Origin: Bacteroides luhongzhouii
GTDB taxonomy: Bacteria > Bacteroidota > Bacteroidia > Bacteroidales > Bacteroidaceae
Assembly: GCF_009193295.2 (NCBI RefSeq)
Contig: NZ_CP059973.1
Span: forward strand, 62,001 to 126,000
Length of the DNA stretch: 64,000 bases
Direction: 5' to 3'
Below are positions 45,625 through 55,031 of the stretch, in pieces. A model generated the notes under the pieces. That model made no database searches and was not told the DNA's origin. It was given only the letters and a program-made list of their open reading frames with translations. The position numbers were made by a program, and so were the translations under genes. Position 1 is the first letter of the stretch. Every line of letters begins with the position of its first letter.

Positions 45625-47103
45625 TTAATTTTCCACAGAATATTCAAATGCACCTATATCCCAATTAGAGGGATCTCTTTTCTTTCCATTATAATCTGTA
45701 TCAAACAGCAATTCTTCACTGCCAAGCAGTGTGATGGGGACAGCTCTATTTATTGCAGGAGAAGAAACCTGCAAATTAAAGTTATACTCACTACCATTTA
45801 CAAACAAAGGATCTTGGTTAAGTATATCATTACTGGTCAGATTGCTCTCTGTAAAACTATTAACTCCCCCGGAATTGCCCGGTTTAAAATAGCAATAGAG
45901 ATTATGACTGATATCATGCGGAGCAGCCACTTCGTGCCATATTGAAAATCTTTGTTTATTTGCTTCATTGAAAAAGAGATTGTTTTTAATCACTAAGTTT
46001 TCATTTTCCTCATTTTTGCTGTAATTAGCGATCTCTCCACCAAACCCACTAGTGGTGTTGGTGTTATAAAAGGTATTATTAACAATATAAATATTCGTAA
46101 ACTTCCCGTTTTGAACATTTTGAAATACAAATCCGGACAGTTTACTATTTACTATCACATTATTATAATAATATATGTTATCAGCATGTCCACCTAGTTC
46201 GCCCGCGACAGCAAGCCCTCCCGTATTAATCGCCTTATTACCAAATACTCTTATATTACTAGATTCTCTACTTCCGGCATCCACATAAATAGCCAACGGA
46301 ACTATATCATGAATATAATTATACGATATTTTCCCATCATACGAACTACCCTTGGTATCAATACCTTCCCCTCCGGCAGCTCCATCCACTGTAGAACCAT
46401 ATACTTCATTATGACTTATCTCAAATTGATTCGTCCTTGCCAAGGTGATGCATTCTTGACTTCCATTCCCATTCGAATCACGTTCATGTTCCTGACATGC
46501 TTTCTCCACATTATTATTTGTGATAGTCATATTGGAGGCATTTGCCACATACATTCCGGACGCTCGAGTGTTATAAGTAGAACATTTATTAATAATAATG
46601 TTATCACAATAATTCTCTACACTAAAGCCATACCATCTCGAATTTATCACTTTTAGACCTTCTATCTTTATATATTTTGCCTTGTCTATTTTAAAAACAC
46701 TGGTGAAACGCTCTGATACGCCATTATGTTCGTCATCAATAATAACCTTTCCTTCATTTTTTGCAACAAAAAGAGTAGGAGCTACCTGATTACCGCTACA
46801 ACGTGCGCCTATCGTCACCTGCTCATGATAAGTTCCATCCAAGATGACTACAGTATCTCCACCGGCAATCGTATTGGCCGCTTTTTGAATTGTGCGCCAA
46901 GGAGTCGATTCATTCTTTGCTTTATCATCGGAATAATTGTCGTTTCCCGTTAATGACACATAATAAGTTTTAGAATTTTGAAACGAAGGGTCTTGGGGTT
47001 GAGCACCTGAAGTTTCCTCTTTGATAATCTCTTTACTATCATCAGAAGTACAACTGCTCGTTAATAACAAGCAAACAAAAGTAAGTAATAGTATTTTATT
47101 CAT
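45625..47103 (-). CDS. right-handed parallel beta-helix lipoprotein
   Basis: The 492-residue protein has a lipoprotein signal (LLLTFVCLLLTSSC) followed by TSDDSKE, compatible with surface export. A DUF1565-like entry segment (YYVSLTGNDNYSDDKAKNES, WRTIQKAANTIAGGDTVVIL) leads into parallel beta-helix coils rich in Asn ladders (KCSTYNTRASGMYVANASNM, YYYNNVIVNSKLSG), ending with RDPSNWDIGAFEYS. Such folds occur in polysaccharide lyases (PL1, PL6, PL9 and others) and in some glycosidases, but no catalytic signature is clear here. It is the last PUL 2 gene before the regulator region. Related proteins are encoded at 49523 and 55032. Confidence 0.85.
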   Translation of the reverse strand: MNKILLLTFVCLLLTSSCTSDDSKEIIKEETSGAQPQDPSFQNSKTYYVSLTGNDNYSDDKAKNESTPWRTIQKAANTIAGGDTVVILDGTYHEQVTIGARCSGNQVAPTLFVAKNEGKVIIDDEHNGVSERFTSVFKIDKAKYIKIEGLKVINSRWYGFSVENYCDNIIINKCSTYNTRASGMYVANASNMTITNNNVEKACQEHERDSNGNGSQECITLARTNQFEISHNEVYGSTVDGAAGGEGIDTKGSSYDGKISYNYIHDIVPLAIYVDAGSRESSNIRVFGNKAINTGGLAVAGELGGHADNIYYYNNVIVNSKLSGFVFQNVQNGKFTNIYIVNNTFYNTNTTSGFGGEIANYSKNEENENLVIKNNLFFNEANKQRFSIWHEVAAPHDISHNLYCYFKPGNSGGVNSFTESNLTSNDILNQDPLFVNGSEYNFNLQVSSPAINRAVPITLLGSEELLFDTDYNGKKRDPSNWDIGAFEYSVEN

Positions 47104-47183
47104 CTTATTTTAAATAAAAAAAACAATACAAACCCAAACTATAACACCCATATACTTTTATACTTATTTCCATCCCCCCGAAC

Positions 47184-49463
47184 CTATTCTTTCAACTTGT
47201 AATAGCAAAACAAAGGCCATGTATGAGGATGTGAACAATACCCTTGCACCACATGCCGATAATCGGGATATGAAACCCAGAACGCATAAAGCCCCTCCCG
47301 GTAAATCGTAGAGTTTATCTCATCAGGGGCCGTCCAGTGTCCGACCCAATAGTGAGGATAGTTTTTGGCATAGTTATCGAAAGAAAACCGGCGAAACAAG
47401 CGCCAGGCTTCTTCTTTATCAAAAGTAGCCACCCCCAGCAGAAACGGATATTCCAATGAATACCAAATGCCACAGTCTTCGCCACCTTCAATGTTCCAAA
47501 GCGGACGCTCACGGTTTCGCACTCCTATTTTCTCAGGTTCCAGAATCCGTTGTTTTATATAGGAATATAGCACCTGTTTACGTTCCGCTGGCAAAGACGG
47601 GATTTGCAGCAAATAGGATTGCGGTTCAAGACATACGTTATCGACTCCAAAATGGAGCTCGGACGCAAGATAAGCGCGTGCCGAGAAAAGACGGTCCCCA
47701 AAATCATTCATATAATCCGCTTCCAACTGGAGGCGATACTCCTCCAACACCCGGACGAACGCAAGCGCATCTTCCCGCAACGACTTTCTCAGACAATCTA
47801 TGAATTTAGGAAAGACAGCTAATGCCATGGCACTGTTGAGATGTGATTCTGCCGACCATTCATATCTGTTGGGTGAATAACGATGTAGAAAGCTATCAGC
47901 CCAATCAGAATTAAGCAGACGAATCAACCCAGTAGGACCCGTCCGTATCTCATCCCTGAGATAAACAAAATACTTTTGCAGCAAGGAAAAGACTTTCTCC
48001 TTCACGCCACATTCAGCAGGGTAGATTTCAATTTCTTCCTCCAAGAAAGCATAATCAGTCGTTATGCGGAGATACTCCGCCACTGTATTCAGCATATACA
48101 ACTGCTCGTCACTTTCCTTATAAATACCCGGTACCGTATAACCGAATCCAGAATTCCCCCTCTTAATCTCACCGTCACGCTCGGAATGCTTCATGACATA
48201 TCGGATGCATGATTTAGCCAATGAAGGATTGTAATAGATTGCGCCCAAGGCTGCCTGCAGGTGGTCGCGATTGGCTATGTTATCACCAAAATGATAAGAA
48301 TAGACCGAGCCTTGGGGAATGAATGTTTCATGATAGTATTCACTATATTTGGCCGACGCCTCCACCGCATGGGCATTCCACAACAACTCCCGACGAAGCA
48401 CTTCATCTTTTTCTTGCGTGAGGTCGGGCAGACGTGTCCTCCACAATGCGGCGAAAGCTCCCGCACGGTTTGTCTCGTCAGCATCCCGCAAAAAGTTTTC
48501 TACCTGACGCCCGACGGAACCGTACTCTTTTTCATCAAACAGCCCGATTACAATTTGCAAGGTTCTGCTCTCACCGGGAGCCAATGACAGATAGCATACA
48601 GACTCCAGTTCATTGCTTCCATATCCTCGCACAGATGAGTCAATATTCTCCTCACCTTTGACATGCATAAATACCGATGGAGGATTTATATCGTACATGT
48701 AGTGCTGGCATTCTGTTTCAGGTAACACCAAAAAGCGATTGGCACAAGCTCCTATCCGAGCTACGGCATTATCGCCATCTTGTCCTACCTCAAATTTTAC
48801 AGGATAGCGCATAGGGCGCTCGCAAGGTGAATGAAGTTGCATGTTCATGCTCACATAATTCACGGGCATGCTCTCGGCATACTTCACCGCCAAGGTCTTC
48901 TGACCTCTATTATGCAAAGTAACCGAAATGAGGAAAGAAGGCGTTCCCTCATTGATATTCTCGGAGGGGCGTACTGAAAGGAGACGGGTGCAGGACACTC
49001 CTTCATCCAACTCATAATCGTAACGAGCAAACCCTACTCCAAAGAGGCGTTTTACTCGCTTGGAATCCGATGCAATGGAATTCACTCCTACAAGCTCCGT
49101 CTGTTGGCTCTTCTTTCCATGAGTGAGTATCACATAAGCCTCATTACTGCCATAGTTTGGCTGCCCCTCATTGAAGTTAATACGCGCCCAGACTCTCTGC
49201 GCCGTCATGAACTGAAAGATACCACTGACATGGGTAAACAGCCCCAACCGATAGTTGCCCAACAAGAAGTAAGGATCCGCAGGCAGATTCGATTCGTTGC
49301 CTTCATTGTCGAGTGCCTGAAAAGGCAAATCTCCCAGATATCGGTAGGCGGGAAATCCCTGAATTGTGGAAGTCCATTCTCCAATCTGCTGACCTTTCAT
49401 TGAAGAAAAGGATAAAAAAGATATAAGAACTAATATCAGACAATGTCTCATTTGTTTTTCCAT
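47184..49463 (-). CDS. exported GH94-like (alpha/alpha)6-barrel protein
   Basis: The 759-residue protein has a signal peptide (HCLILVLISFLSFSSMKGQ). An N-terminal beta-sandwich (about 20-330) is followed by a helical toroid resembling GH94-type enzymes: GDNIANRDHLQAALGAIYYN, TGPTGLIRLLNSDWADSFLH, YEWSAESHLNSAMALAVFPK, LWNIEGGEDCGIWYSLEYPF. Candidate catalytic acids are the Asp of SDWADS and the Glu of EGGEDCG, but I cannot assign them firmly. GH94 enzymes are usually cytoplasmic phosphorylases; an exported member is more likely a hydrolase or unclassified family. It lies between two beta-helix genes in PUL 2, so it probably acts on the same glycan. Confidence 0.72.
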   Translation of the reverse strand: MEKQMRHCLILVLISFLSFSSMKGQQIGEWTSTIQGFPAYRYLGDLPFQALDNEGNESNLPADPYFLLGNYRLGLFTHVSGIFQFMTAQRVWARINFNEGQPNYGSNEAYVILTHGKKSQQTELVGVNSIASDSKRVKRLFGVGFARYDYELDEGVSCTRLLSVRPSENINEGTPSFLISVTLHNRGQKTLAVKYAESMPVNYVSMNMQLHSPCERPMRYPVKFEVGQDGDNAVARIGACANRFLVLPETECQHYMYDINPPSVFMHVKGEENIDSSVRGYGSNELESVCYLSLAPGESRTLQIVIGLFDEKEYGSVGRQVENFLRDADETNRAGAFAALWRTRLPDLTQEKDEVLRRELLWNAHAVEASAKYSEYYHETFIPQGSVYSYHFGDNIANRDHLQAALGAIYYNPSLAKSCIRYVMKHSERDGEIKRGNSGFGYTVPGIYKESDEQLYMLNTVAEYLRITTDYAFLEEEIEIYPAECGVKEKVFSLLQKYFVYLRDEIRTGPTGLIRLLNSDWADSFLHRYSPNRYEWSAESHLNSAMALAVFPKFIDCLRKSLREDALAFVRVLEEYRLQLEADYMNDFGDRLFSARAYLASELHFGVDNVCLEPQSYLLQIPSLPAERKQVLYSYIKQRILEPEKIGVRNRERPLWNIEGGEDCGIWYSLEYPFLLGVATFDKEEAWRLFRRFSFDNYAKNYPHYWVGHWTAPDEINSTIYREGLYAFWVSYPDYRHVVQGYCSHPHTWPLFCYYKLKE

Positions 49464-49522
49464 GGATTAAATGTGCGAACCCTCTTTAAACAATACCATC
49501 GGCTCATCTATGCGCCCTCCTG

Positions 49523-50890
49523 TCATTGCTCAAAAGCCCCTCGATCTCTTCCCGCTCCTTTTGGACGTTTCTTTCCTTGATGATCCGTAGGCTGCGCCAC
49601 GTCGTCCGTACCGGAATGCAAAGCCGGACTTCCTTTTTTCAGTTTAAAATCTCCGATGGAGAGATTTATATGAGGATTTACAAAACGAGGATCAGCAACA
49701 ATGTCGTGTTCTCCTTTAAAAACATTCTGGTCTACAGGATAAATATTATAGTCCCAACGAATGTCTGTGTTCTTATTATTAGAGGTCACTTTTCCACCGG
49801 GACGGGGAACGATGATATTATTTAGAATTACAATGTCATGTGAACGATTAGGAAACAGTTCCTGATAATCTACTGAGGTACCGTTCCAATACGTTGTATT
49901 GTTGATAATATCTACATGAGAAGTACGGAAAGTGTGTATACCCGATCCCCCGTTATAGGCACTTACATTGTTGGCTATCAAGGAGCGATTCTTCCAGATG
50001 GGTCTTGAAGTTTTTTTATCGGATACCGTTCGTTGTGTTCCAGACTGAGAAGTTTGCTCCACCACAGCGTCAGCATTGGGATTGGTGGCTCCTTGCCCGT
50101 TTTGATCGGTTACGTCGAGTAGAATTCCATTGCCATCACTCAATTTTCCTGTTCTTCCCCAAGGAACAAAGCATTTATTATTCCACACCAAGTTACGTTG
50201 GATGATAACATGATAACCGGGTGCATCGTCGAAAGCCCAGTTATTAAGAAAAGTAATTCCCGAACCAGCATACCGCATGAACCACGCATTGTCAAAAACC
50301 TTACAGTCCTCAATTGTTACATAATCTGTTTCAATAGCGGTAATTCCACCACCACACTTAGCTACTGTACAATTACGTATAATGACATGATGCGGTTTAT
50401 CATTTGGACAGTTGTTACGCCCATTGACGAATATTCCGTTTGTATTGAAAACAGCACTTGGGGTGGGCTTTTGCGCATCTGCCAAAGCATGTATAAGAGC
50501 GATAGAATCATTCTTACCTATCACGGTAAGTCCTTCAAGTATGTGATATGAGGCTTCTACCGTGATACCTCCCCAACCGACTGGATGTATTTCAGGGGTA
50601 TGACCTGGTATAGCTTGCCAAGTTATCCAAGCATCGGGTCTTCCCGATTTCTTTATCAACAGTACGGAACTGCCGTTCGAGTCATCTTTGTCGGTGTATA
50701 TGCCATTGCCAATGCGTACTACATCGCCAGGTTGTACCAAAGTTGCTGCCTTCTGCAAGGTGCGAAAAGCTGTTTTTTCTGTTTTTCCGTCGTTGGTATC
50801 GCTACCGACACCGGTTACGTACCATACCTGCGCCTGTACAAAAGTAATTGTCAGGGTAAAAAGAACGATAAGAGTTAGAATTCGTTTCAT
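49523..50890 (-). CDS. exported right-handed parallel beta-helix protein
   Basis: From the ATG at 50890 (an upstream ATG at 50902 is possible) the product has 455 residues and a signal peptide (MKRILTLIVLFTLTITFVQAQ) without a lipid cysteine. The body is a beta-helix with a DUF1565-like start (VWYVTGVGSDTNDGKTEKTA, PGDVVRIGNGIYTDKDD), then PHHVIIRNCTVAKCGGG, SGIHTFRTSHVDIINNTTYW, and the end PKGAGRDRGAFEQ. It is closely similar in layout to the 55032 protein (HHVIIRNC, SGIHSFKANHVDIFNNTAYH), so the two are likely duplicates. The fold suits a lyase or hydrolase on acidic polysaccharide; the activity is unknown. It is the first PUL 2 gene left of the transposable elements. Confidence 0.85.
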   Translation of the reverse strand: MKRILTLIVLFTLTITFVQAQVWYVTGVGSDTNDGKTEKTAFRTLQKAATLVQPGDVVRIGNGIYTDKDDSNGSSVLLIKKSGRPDAWITWQAIPGHTPEIHPVGWGGITVEASYHILEGLTVIGKNDSIALIHALADAQKPTPSAVFNTNGIFVNGRNNCPNDKPHHVIIRNCTVAKCGGGITAIETDYVTIEDCKVFDNAWFMRYAGSGITFLNNWAFDDAPGYHVIIQRNLVWNNKCFVPWGRTGKLSDGNGILLDVTDQNGQGATNPNADAVVEQTSQSGTQRTVSDKKTSRPIWKNRSLIANNVSAYNGGSGIHTFRTSHVDIINNTTYWNGTSVDYQELFPNRSHDIVILNNIIVPRPGGKVTSNNKNTDIRWDYNIYPVDQNVFKGEHDIVADPRFVNPHINLSIGDFKLKKGSPALHSGTDDVAQPTDHQGKKRPKGAGRDRGAFEQ

Positions 50891-51085
50891 TTTAATATTC
50901 ATTTTAATATTTAGAACTATATAAGAGTTATTAAATCATCACCCCACTGTACAGTATACAAATTTGTGTCTACCTTTCAACTTGGTGTTTTATCCGTTAT
51001 TTTAAAAGAGTAGTTTATCCAGATTTGCCTATATGTTTTTTTATTTTATTTACTATTATCTAAGAAATGACAGAATAGGAAAGAA

Positions 51086-51842
51086 GGGGTTGTGTCAAAA
51101 TGCTGGCACAACCCCCATCCTAAGATGATGCTTAAGGTGATTATCTATGCCTACATGAACAATATCTATTCTTGCCGTAAAATAGAGAAGCTTCTTCTTC
51201 GTGACATTCATTATATCTGGCTTTCCGGTAATGAGCATCCGGATTTTATCACGATCAACCGTTTTCGTAACCGTGTAAAGGAGGAGATAAATCATGTATT
51301 CACCCAGTTGGTTCTTGTTCTTGCCGACAAAGGTTTCATCAGTCTTGACGTGGAGTATATCGACGGCACTAAGATTGAGTCCAAAGCCAACAAATATACT
51401 TTTGTCTGGCGCAAGAGTGTTGAAAAGCACCGTGCGAAGTTGCTGGACAAGATTCGCATCCTTTTGAAACAGGTGGATGAAACTATCGCACAAGAGAACT
51501 CGGTAAAAGACACCTCAGTTGAATTTACTCCCGCCATGCTTCTCTGATATAGTGAATGAACTTAAAGAAGCCCTAGAACGCCAGCCTGCAACAAAGGATA
51601 AGGAGCAGAAGAAAGCCCTTCGTGAAAAGAAGAAACAACTCAGGGAACTTGAAGGGTATCGTGACAAGCTTATGGAATACAACAGTCACCTTGATACCCT
51701 TGGAGAACGTAACTCCTATTCCAAGACCGATCCTGATGCCACATTCATGCGCATGAAAGAAGACGCCATGAAGAACGGGCAGACCAAGCCCGGATATAAT
51801 TTGCAAATAGGTACTGAAAACCAATTTATTATAGACTTCATT
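51086..51842 (+). pseudogene. decayed IS1182-family transposase
   Basis: Two frames together encode fragments of an IS1182-type transposase: HPHPKMMLKVIIYAYMNNIY-like N-terminal core (51092-51547, YIDGTKIESKANKYTFVWRK) and, after a frameshift near 51530, [47 protein letters not shown] and [13 protein letters not shown] (to about 51835). The first about 60 residues, the DDE-containing C-terminal half and a start codon are missing. At 51086-51115 is a GGGGTTGTG/CACAACCCC hairpin that may derive from the terminal repeat. The copy stops at ENQFI where an IS110-type element begins. It is dead. Confidence 0.85.
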
Positions 51843-51895
51843 TACATTTGCAGTATTAAATATCACAATAAAATATAAGTGTATATTTGAAAAGA

Positions 51896-52032
51896 AGAGT
51901 TGCAGTGAACTAACTTTGACACTAGTCTTAAATGACTATAGGCTGAATCAGACTGCAACTCTCTTAATAGGAGAACCTGGCCAGTTAGAATTGTAGGTTC
52001 ACGACCTAATAAATGTATTAGCTGTTTCTCCT
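51896..52032 (+). ncRNA. candidate IS110 bridge RNA region
   Basis: The non-coding leader of the transposase folds into two large stem-loops. Stem A pairs 51896-51906 with 51952-51962 (11 bp, AGAGTTGCAGT) around 45 nt containing a TAGTC/GACTA hairpin (51923-51927 with 51934-51938). Stem B pairs 51969-51975 with 52026-52032 (AGGAGAA with TTCTCCT) around a TAGGT/ACCTA hairpin (51994-51998 with 52004-52008). Bridge RNAs of IS110 elements lie in this position and have target- and donor-binding loops in such stems. The assignment is by structure and position only. Confidence 0.5.
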
Positions 52033-52060
52033 TCATGTTTAATACTGTAAATACAAAGTT

Positions 52061-53056
52061 ATGAATTATTCTCATTTTGTAGGTCTTGATGTAGGAAAAA
52101 AAACTTTCGATGCATCATTAATGTCTGCGGACGAAAAAGAGTTGTCTCACAAGTCTTTTGATAACACTCCAGAAGGGATCCAATCTTTATTGGATTGGAT
52201 AGCTGGTTATCATCTCTCTTTATCCAAACTCTTATTCTGTGCTGAAAACATGGGAAGTTATGTCACAGAGTTATCTGTTTCCAGTGTCTCCATGGGATTT
52301 TCCCTGGCTTTGGTTTGCCCGTTGACCATCAAGAAGTCCATAGGCTTGCAACGAGGCAAAAATGACCGCATTGACGCCAAAAGAATAGCGAACTATGCGG
52401 TATTACACTATCGAAAACTGGAGTTATACAAATTGCCTGACAAAGACTTGGTGAGACTACGAGGATGGATTATTATACGTGACAATTTGGTCAAGCAAAA
52501 AGTATCAAGCATAAAGTTATTGGAAACATTCTCCCAGATGGCTAAGTTGGCTAATGCGACAGAAGCCATTTCTTTTTTGGAAGAGCAGCTCAAGTCGATA
52601 AAAGAAAAGATCCTGGAGGTGGAAGAGGATATGGAGCAACTAATAGCTGTCAGTACATCGCTTTACACAAACTACTTGCTATTAAGAAGTATAAAAGGAA
52701 TAGGAATTATCAATGCTATTGTATTACTGTGTGTTACTGACAATTTTCAAAGATTTGACAACCCGAGGAAATTTGCCTGCTATTGTGGGGTTACCCCATT
52801 TGAACATACTTCAGGTATTTCCATACGGGGAAAAACGCAGACTTCTTCATTGGCTAACAAAGAAGTAAAAGTATACCTTACCCGGGCAGCTATTACTGCC
52901 ATCTCTTGGGATCCGCAGATGAAAGCATATTATAAAAGGAAAATAGCGGAGGGGAAACATAAAGCATCTGTAATCAATGCTGTAAGAGCCAAAATCATAG
53001 CAAGGTCTTTTGCTGTGATACGAAGGCAGACTCCATTTGTAACATTAGCCGTATAA
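52061..53056 (+). CDS. IS110-family transposase (recombinase)
   Basis: The 331-residue protein appears intact. The N-terminal RuvC-like DEDD domain has Asp10 (FVGLDVGKKTFDAS), Glu62 (CAENMGSY), Asp102 and Asp105 (GKNDRIDAKRIANYA), spaced as in IS621. The C-terminal Tnp_20 domain has LRSIKGIGIINAIVLLCVTD, PRKFACYCGVTPFEHTSG with a candidate catalytic Ser251, and a conserved-looking helix pair before the end. IS110 recombinases insert by RNA-guided recombination with a bridge RNA encoded in the element ends. It has a normal length, and the adjacent structured leader supports activity at least until recently. Confidence 0.92.
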   Translation: MNYSHFVGLDVGKKTFDASLMSADEKELSHKSFDNTPEGIQSLLDWIAGYHLSLSKLLFCAENMGSYVTELSVSSVSMGFSLALVCPLTIKKSIGLQRGKNDRIDAKRIANYAVLHYRKLELYKLPDKDLVRLRGWIIIRDNLVKQKVSSIKLLETFSQMAKLANATEAISFLEEQLKSIKEKILEVEEDMEQLIAVSTSLYTNYLLLRSIKGIGIINAIVLLCVTDNFQRFDNPRKFACYCGVTPFEHTSGISIRGKTQTSSLANKEVKVYLTRAAITAISWDPQMKAYYKRKIAEGKHKASVINAVRAKIIARSFAVIRRQTPFVTLAV

Positions 53057-53138
53057 TAAAAAGGTCCCTAACTTCGAAAACATCTTAGGTTTAGGAGTAG
53101 CTATACACTTCTGAAGAGTAGTTATGTCTATATACGAA

Positions 53139-53178
53139 CTTACCCAAGGATACGTTAATGTTCGTAAACTTGGGTAAG
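53139..53178. repeat. inverted repeat near the right end of the IS110-type element
   Basis: A perfect 10-nt inverted repeat (53139-53148 CTTACCCAAG and 53169-53178 CTTGGGTAAG) encloses 20 nt with a TACGAAC/GTTCGTA-like pair overlapping its edges. It may be a terminator-like hairpin at the element end or part of the right flank. It lies about 120 nt before the end of the minus-strand beta-helix lipoprotein gene at 53297. Confidence 0.6.
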
Positions 53179-53296
53179 ATTTTATAGATATTGTTTGGAG
53201 GGGACTTAGAATTCAGCCTCTTTTTTCTAATTGTCCTGAAAAAGTTCTTCTCCTTCCACCTTTTCCAGGTATTCTCCTTATTCTTAATTTATTCTT

Positions 53297-54997
53297 TTAC
53301 GGTACCACTTTCCAGAGCGGGTTGGTCATCTCTTTATTACTTAAATTATCATCCTTGCTTAGGTTGTCATCTACTTTTCTATGGTTAGCCGCACCACCGT
53401 CTCCTGTTGTGGCAAAACAGAACACCTGCTGCCCTGTTCTTCCCGCACCTCCTGCTGTGGTTATTTCAGCTGTATTGTTTTCGATAACTCCACCGGTTTT
53501 AATAAATGGCGTTCTTCTTATAGCCATTACACCACCTGCCACGCAATGCGTATTAAAGCAGGTTTCTAATTTATTACCAGAAATCAAGCCACCTTTCATA
53601 TAGAAACTACCCCAGTTCAAGCATACAGCCACACCTATGATATTTCCACTACCTCCTACAAGTTCATTATTACAAATTTCGCCTCCATTCATAGTAAAGC
53701 TTGAAGCACCATCGGTTACATAAACAGCTGCGGCTCTACCTGTAGCACCCTTTATATCGGATATTTTAGCACCATCCTCCATCACCAAATGCCCGCCACC
53801 GAGTATATTGAAAGCGTAGTAGTTACCTATATTATCAGCAGTGACTTTAATGTTCTTATGCAATACAAAGGTACCTCCATTTATTGTGAACACGTTGCCA
53901 TTTATAGTGCGCTTGATAACACGTTCCGTGCCTTTTCCCATGAAGTGCAGAGTAACGCTCTTGTTATTGAAAGACAATTCATTATTGGAAGTGATATTGT
54001 TTGCCAATAAGAGTGTATATTCGGCGGGGGTGTCTAATGAAAGGCTTTTCAAATAATTAATGGCTTTTACCATGATATTATCTCCATTTATGCTTTCCAA
54101 GTCTATAGGTTCAGGCAAATCACCCGAATTTACATCCCATTTAGCATAGAGGGTTAAATCCTCTACTACTTCAGTATCGAAATCATAAGCTATTGTCAAC
54201 TGTTCATCAGTATACCAGCCACCGAAAGTATAAGTACCCATTTCGATATTTACTTTTCCTGGATACAATCCTTCGTCCAGCCCACCTTCTTTTGTCGGAT
54301 CGGTTGGCTTATTAAGTTTATTGCCTTTCTCTATCACAGCATTTTCAATGGATGTACCACCGTTAGTGTTGAAAGTAACAGTAAATTCACTAGCATCTAC
54401 GGTTACAACGCAAGTCGCTGTCTTTTCACCATCAAGTGTGGTCGCAGTAATAGTAGCCGATCCTATGGCTCTGGCTTCAACTTCACCCGTTTGACTCACA
54501 CTGGCTACTGCCGCATCGCTTGTGGTCCATGCAACGGTTTTAACGGTAGCATTGTCCGGAACGATAGTAGCGATAAGGGTTTCCTTTCCACCAATCAACA
54601 AAGGAAGCTCGGTTTTATTGAGACTGACGCTAGTAACAGATACCAAAGATTTCATTACTTTAACCTCGCAGACAGCAACCTTACTACCGTCTACAGTGGT
54701 CGCAGTAATGGTAGTTGTTCCTACAGTTTTAGCTTCTACCTCACCCACACTACTCACAGTGGCCACGCCGGTGGAACTGCTGCTCCAAGTAACGCTTTTA
54801 TTGGTCGCATTCTCGGGAGCAATGATTGCTTTGAGAATTTGTTTTTGTCCTTCAATCAATAACAGAGTCGGATTATCGAACGATACATCGGTTACCGGAA
54901 CTGTTTCTTCATTGTCCCCACAAGATGTAATAAGAACTGTGGCACAACAAAAGAAGATGACCATGATATATATATTTAAAAAAAACGACTTTATCAT
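53297..54997 (-). CDS. BIG2/InlB-repeat/beta-helix surface lipoprotein
   Basis: From the ATG at 54997 the product has 566 residues; an ATG at 55060 would overlap the upstream gene and delay the signal peptide. The lipoprotein signal (IYIMVIFFCCATVLITSC) is followed by GDNEE. Then come two BIG2 Ig-like domains (VTDVSFDNPTLLLIEGQ and VTSVSLNKTELPLLIGGKE), a Listeria-Bacteroides/InlB-type repeat (VTFNTNGGTSIENAVIEKGN, TFGGWYTDEQLTIAYDF, LYAKWDV) and a C-terminal beta-helix (FTMNGGEICNN, FYMKGGLISGNK). The domain mix suits a surface glycan-binding or adhesin-like protein rather than a catalytic enzyme. It follows the beta-helix gene at 55032 and precedes the IS region. Confidence 0.88.
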   Translation of the reverse strand: MIKSFFLNIYIMVIFFCCATVLITSCGDNEETVPVTDVSFDNPTLLLIEGQKQILKAIIAPENATNKSVTWSSSSTGVATVSSVGEVEAKTVGTTTITATTVDGSKVAVCEVKVMKSLVSVTSVSLNKTELPLLIGGKETLIATIVPDNATVKTVAWTTSDAAVASVSQTGEVEARAIGSATITATTLDGEKTATCVVTVDASEFTVTFNTNGGTSIENAVIEKGNKLNKPTDPTKEGGLDEGLYPGKVNIEMGTYTFGGWYTDEQLTIAYDFDTEVVEDLTLYAKWDVNSGDLPEPIDLESINGDNIMVKAINYLKSLSLDTPAEYTLLLANNITSNNELSFNNKSVTLHFMGKGTERVIKRTINGNVFTINGGTFVLHKNIKVTADNIGNYYAFNILGGGHLVMEDGAKISDIKGATGRAAAVYVTDGASSFTMNGGEICNNELVGGSGNIIGVAVCLNWGSFYMKGGLISGNKLETCFNTHCVAGGVMAIRRTPFIKTGGVIENNTAEITTAGGAGRTGQQVFCFATTGDGGAANHRKVDDNLSKDDNLSNKEMTNPLWKVVP

Positions 54998-55031
54998 AAT
55001 TCTTTTATTTATAAAAATTATACTTTCTAAT

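Larger units (their letters stand above)
51843..53180 (+). mobile_element. IS110-family insertion element (boundaries approximate)
   Basis: The element comprises a structured non-coding left region (about 51843-52060), an intact transposase (52061-53056) and a right region with a GAGTAG-repeat and a CTTACCCAAG/CTTGGGTAAG inverted repeat. IS110 elements have no classical terminal inverted repeats, and I cannot place the ends to the base. The left edge is where IS1182 similarity ends (about 51840). The plus-strand orientation is opposite to the surrounding PUL 2 genes. Confidence 0.65.

Noticed and set aside
53090..53130. Near-duplicate GAGTAG(C/T)TAT segments right of the IS110 transposase
   Set aside because: Too short and imperfect to define the element end or a target duplication.
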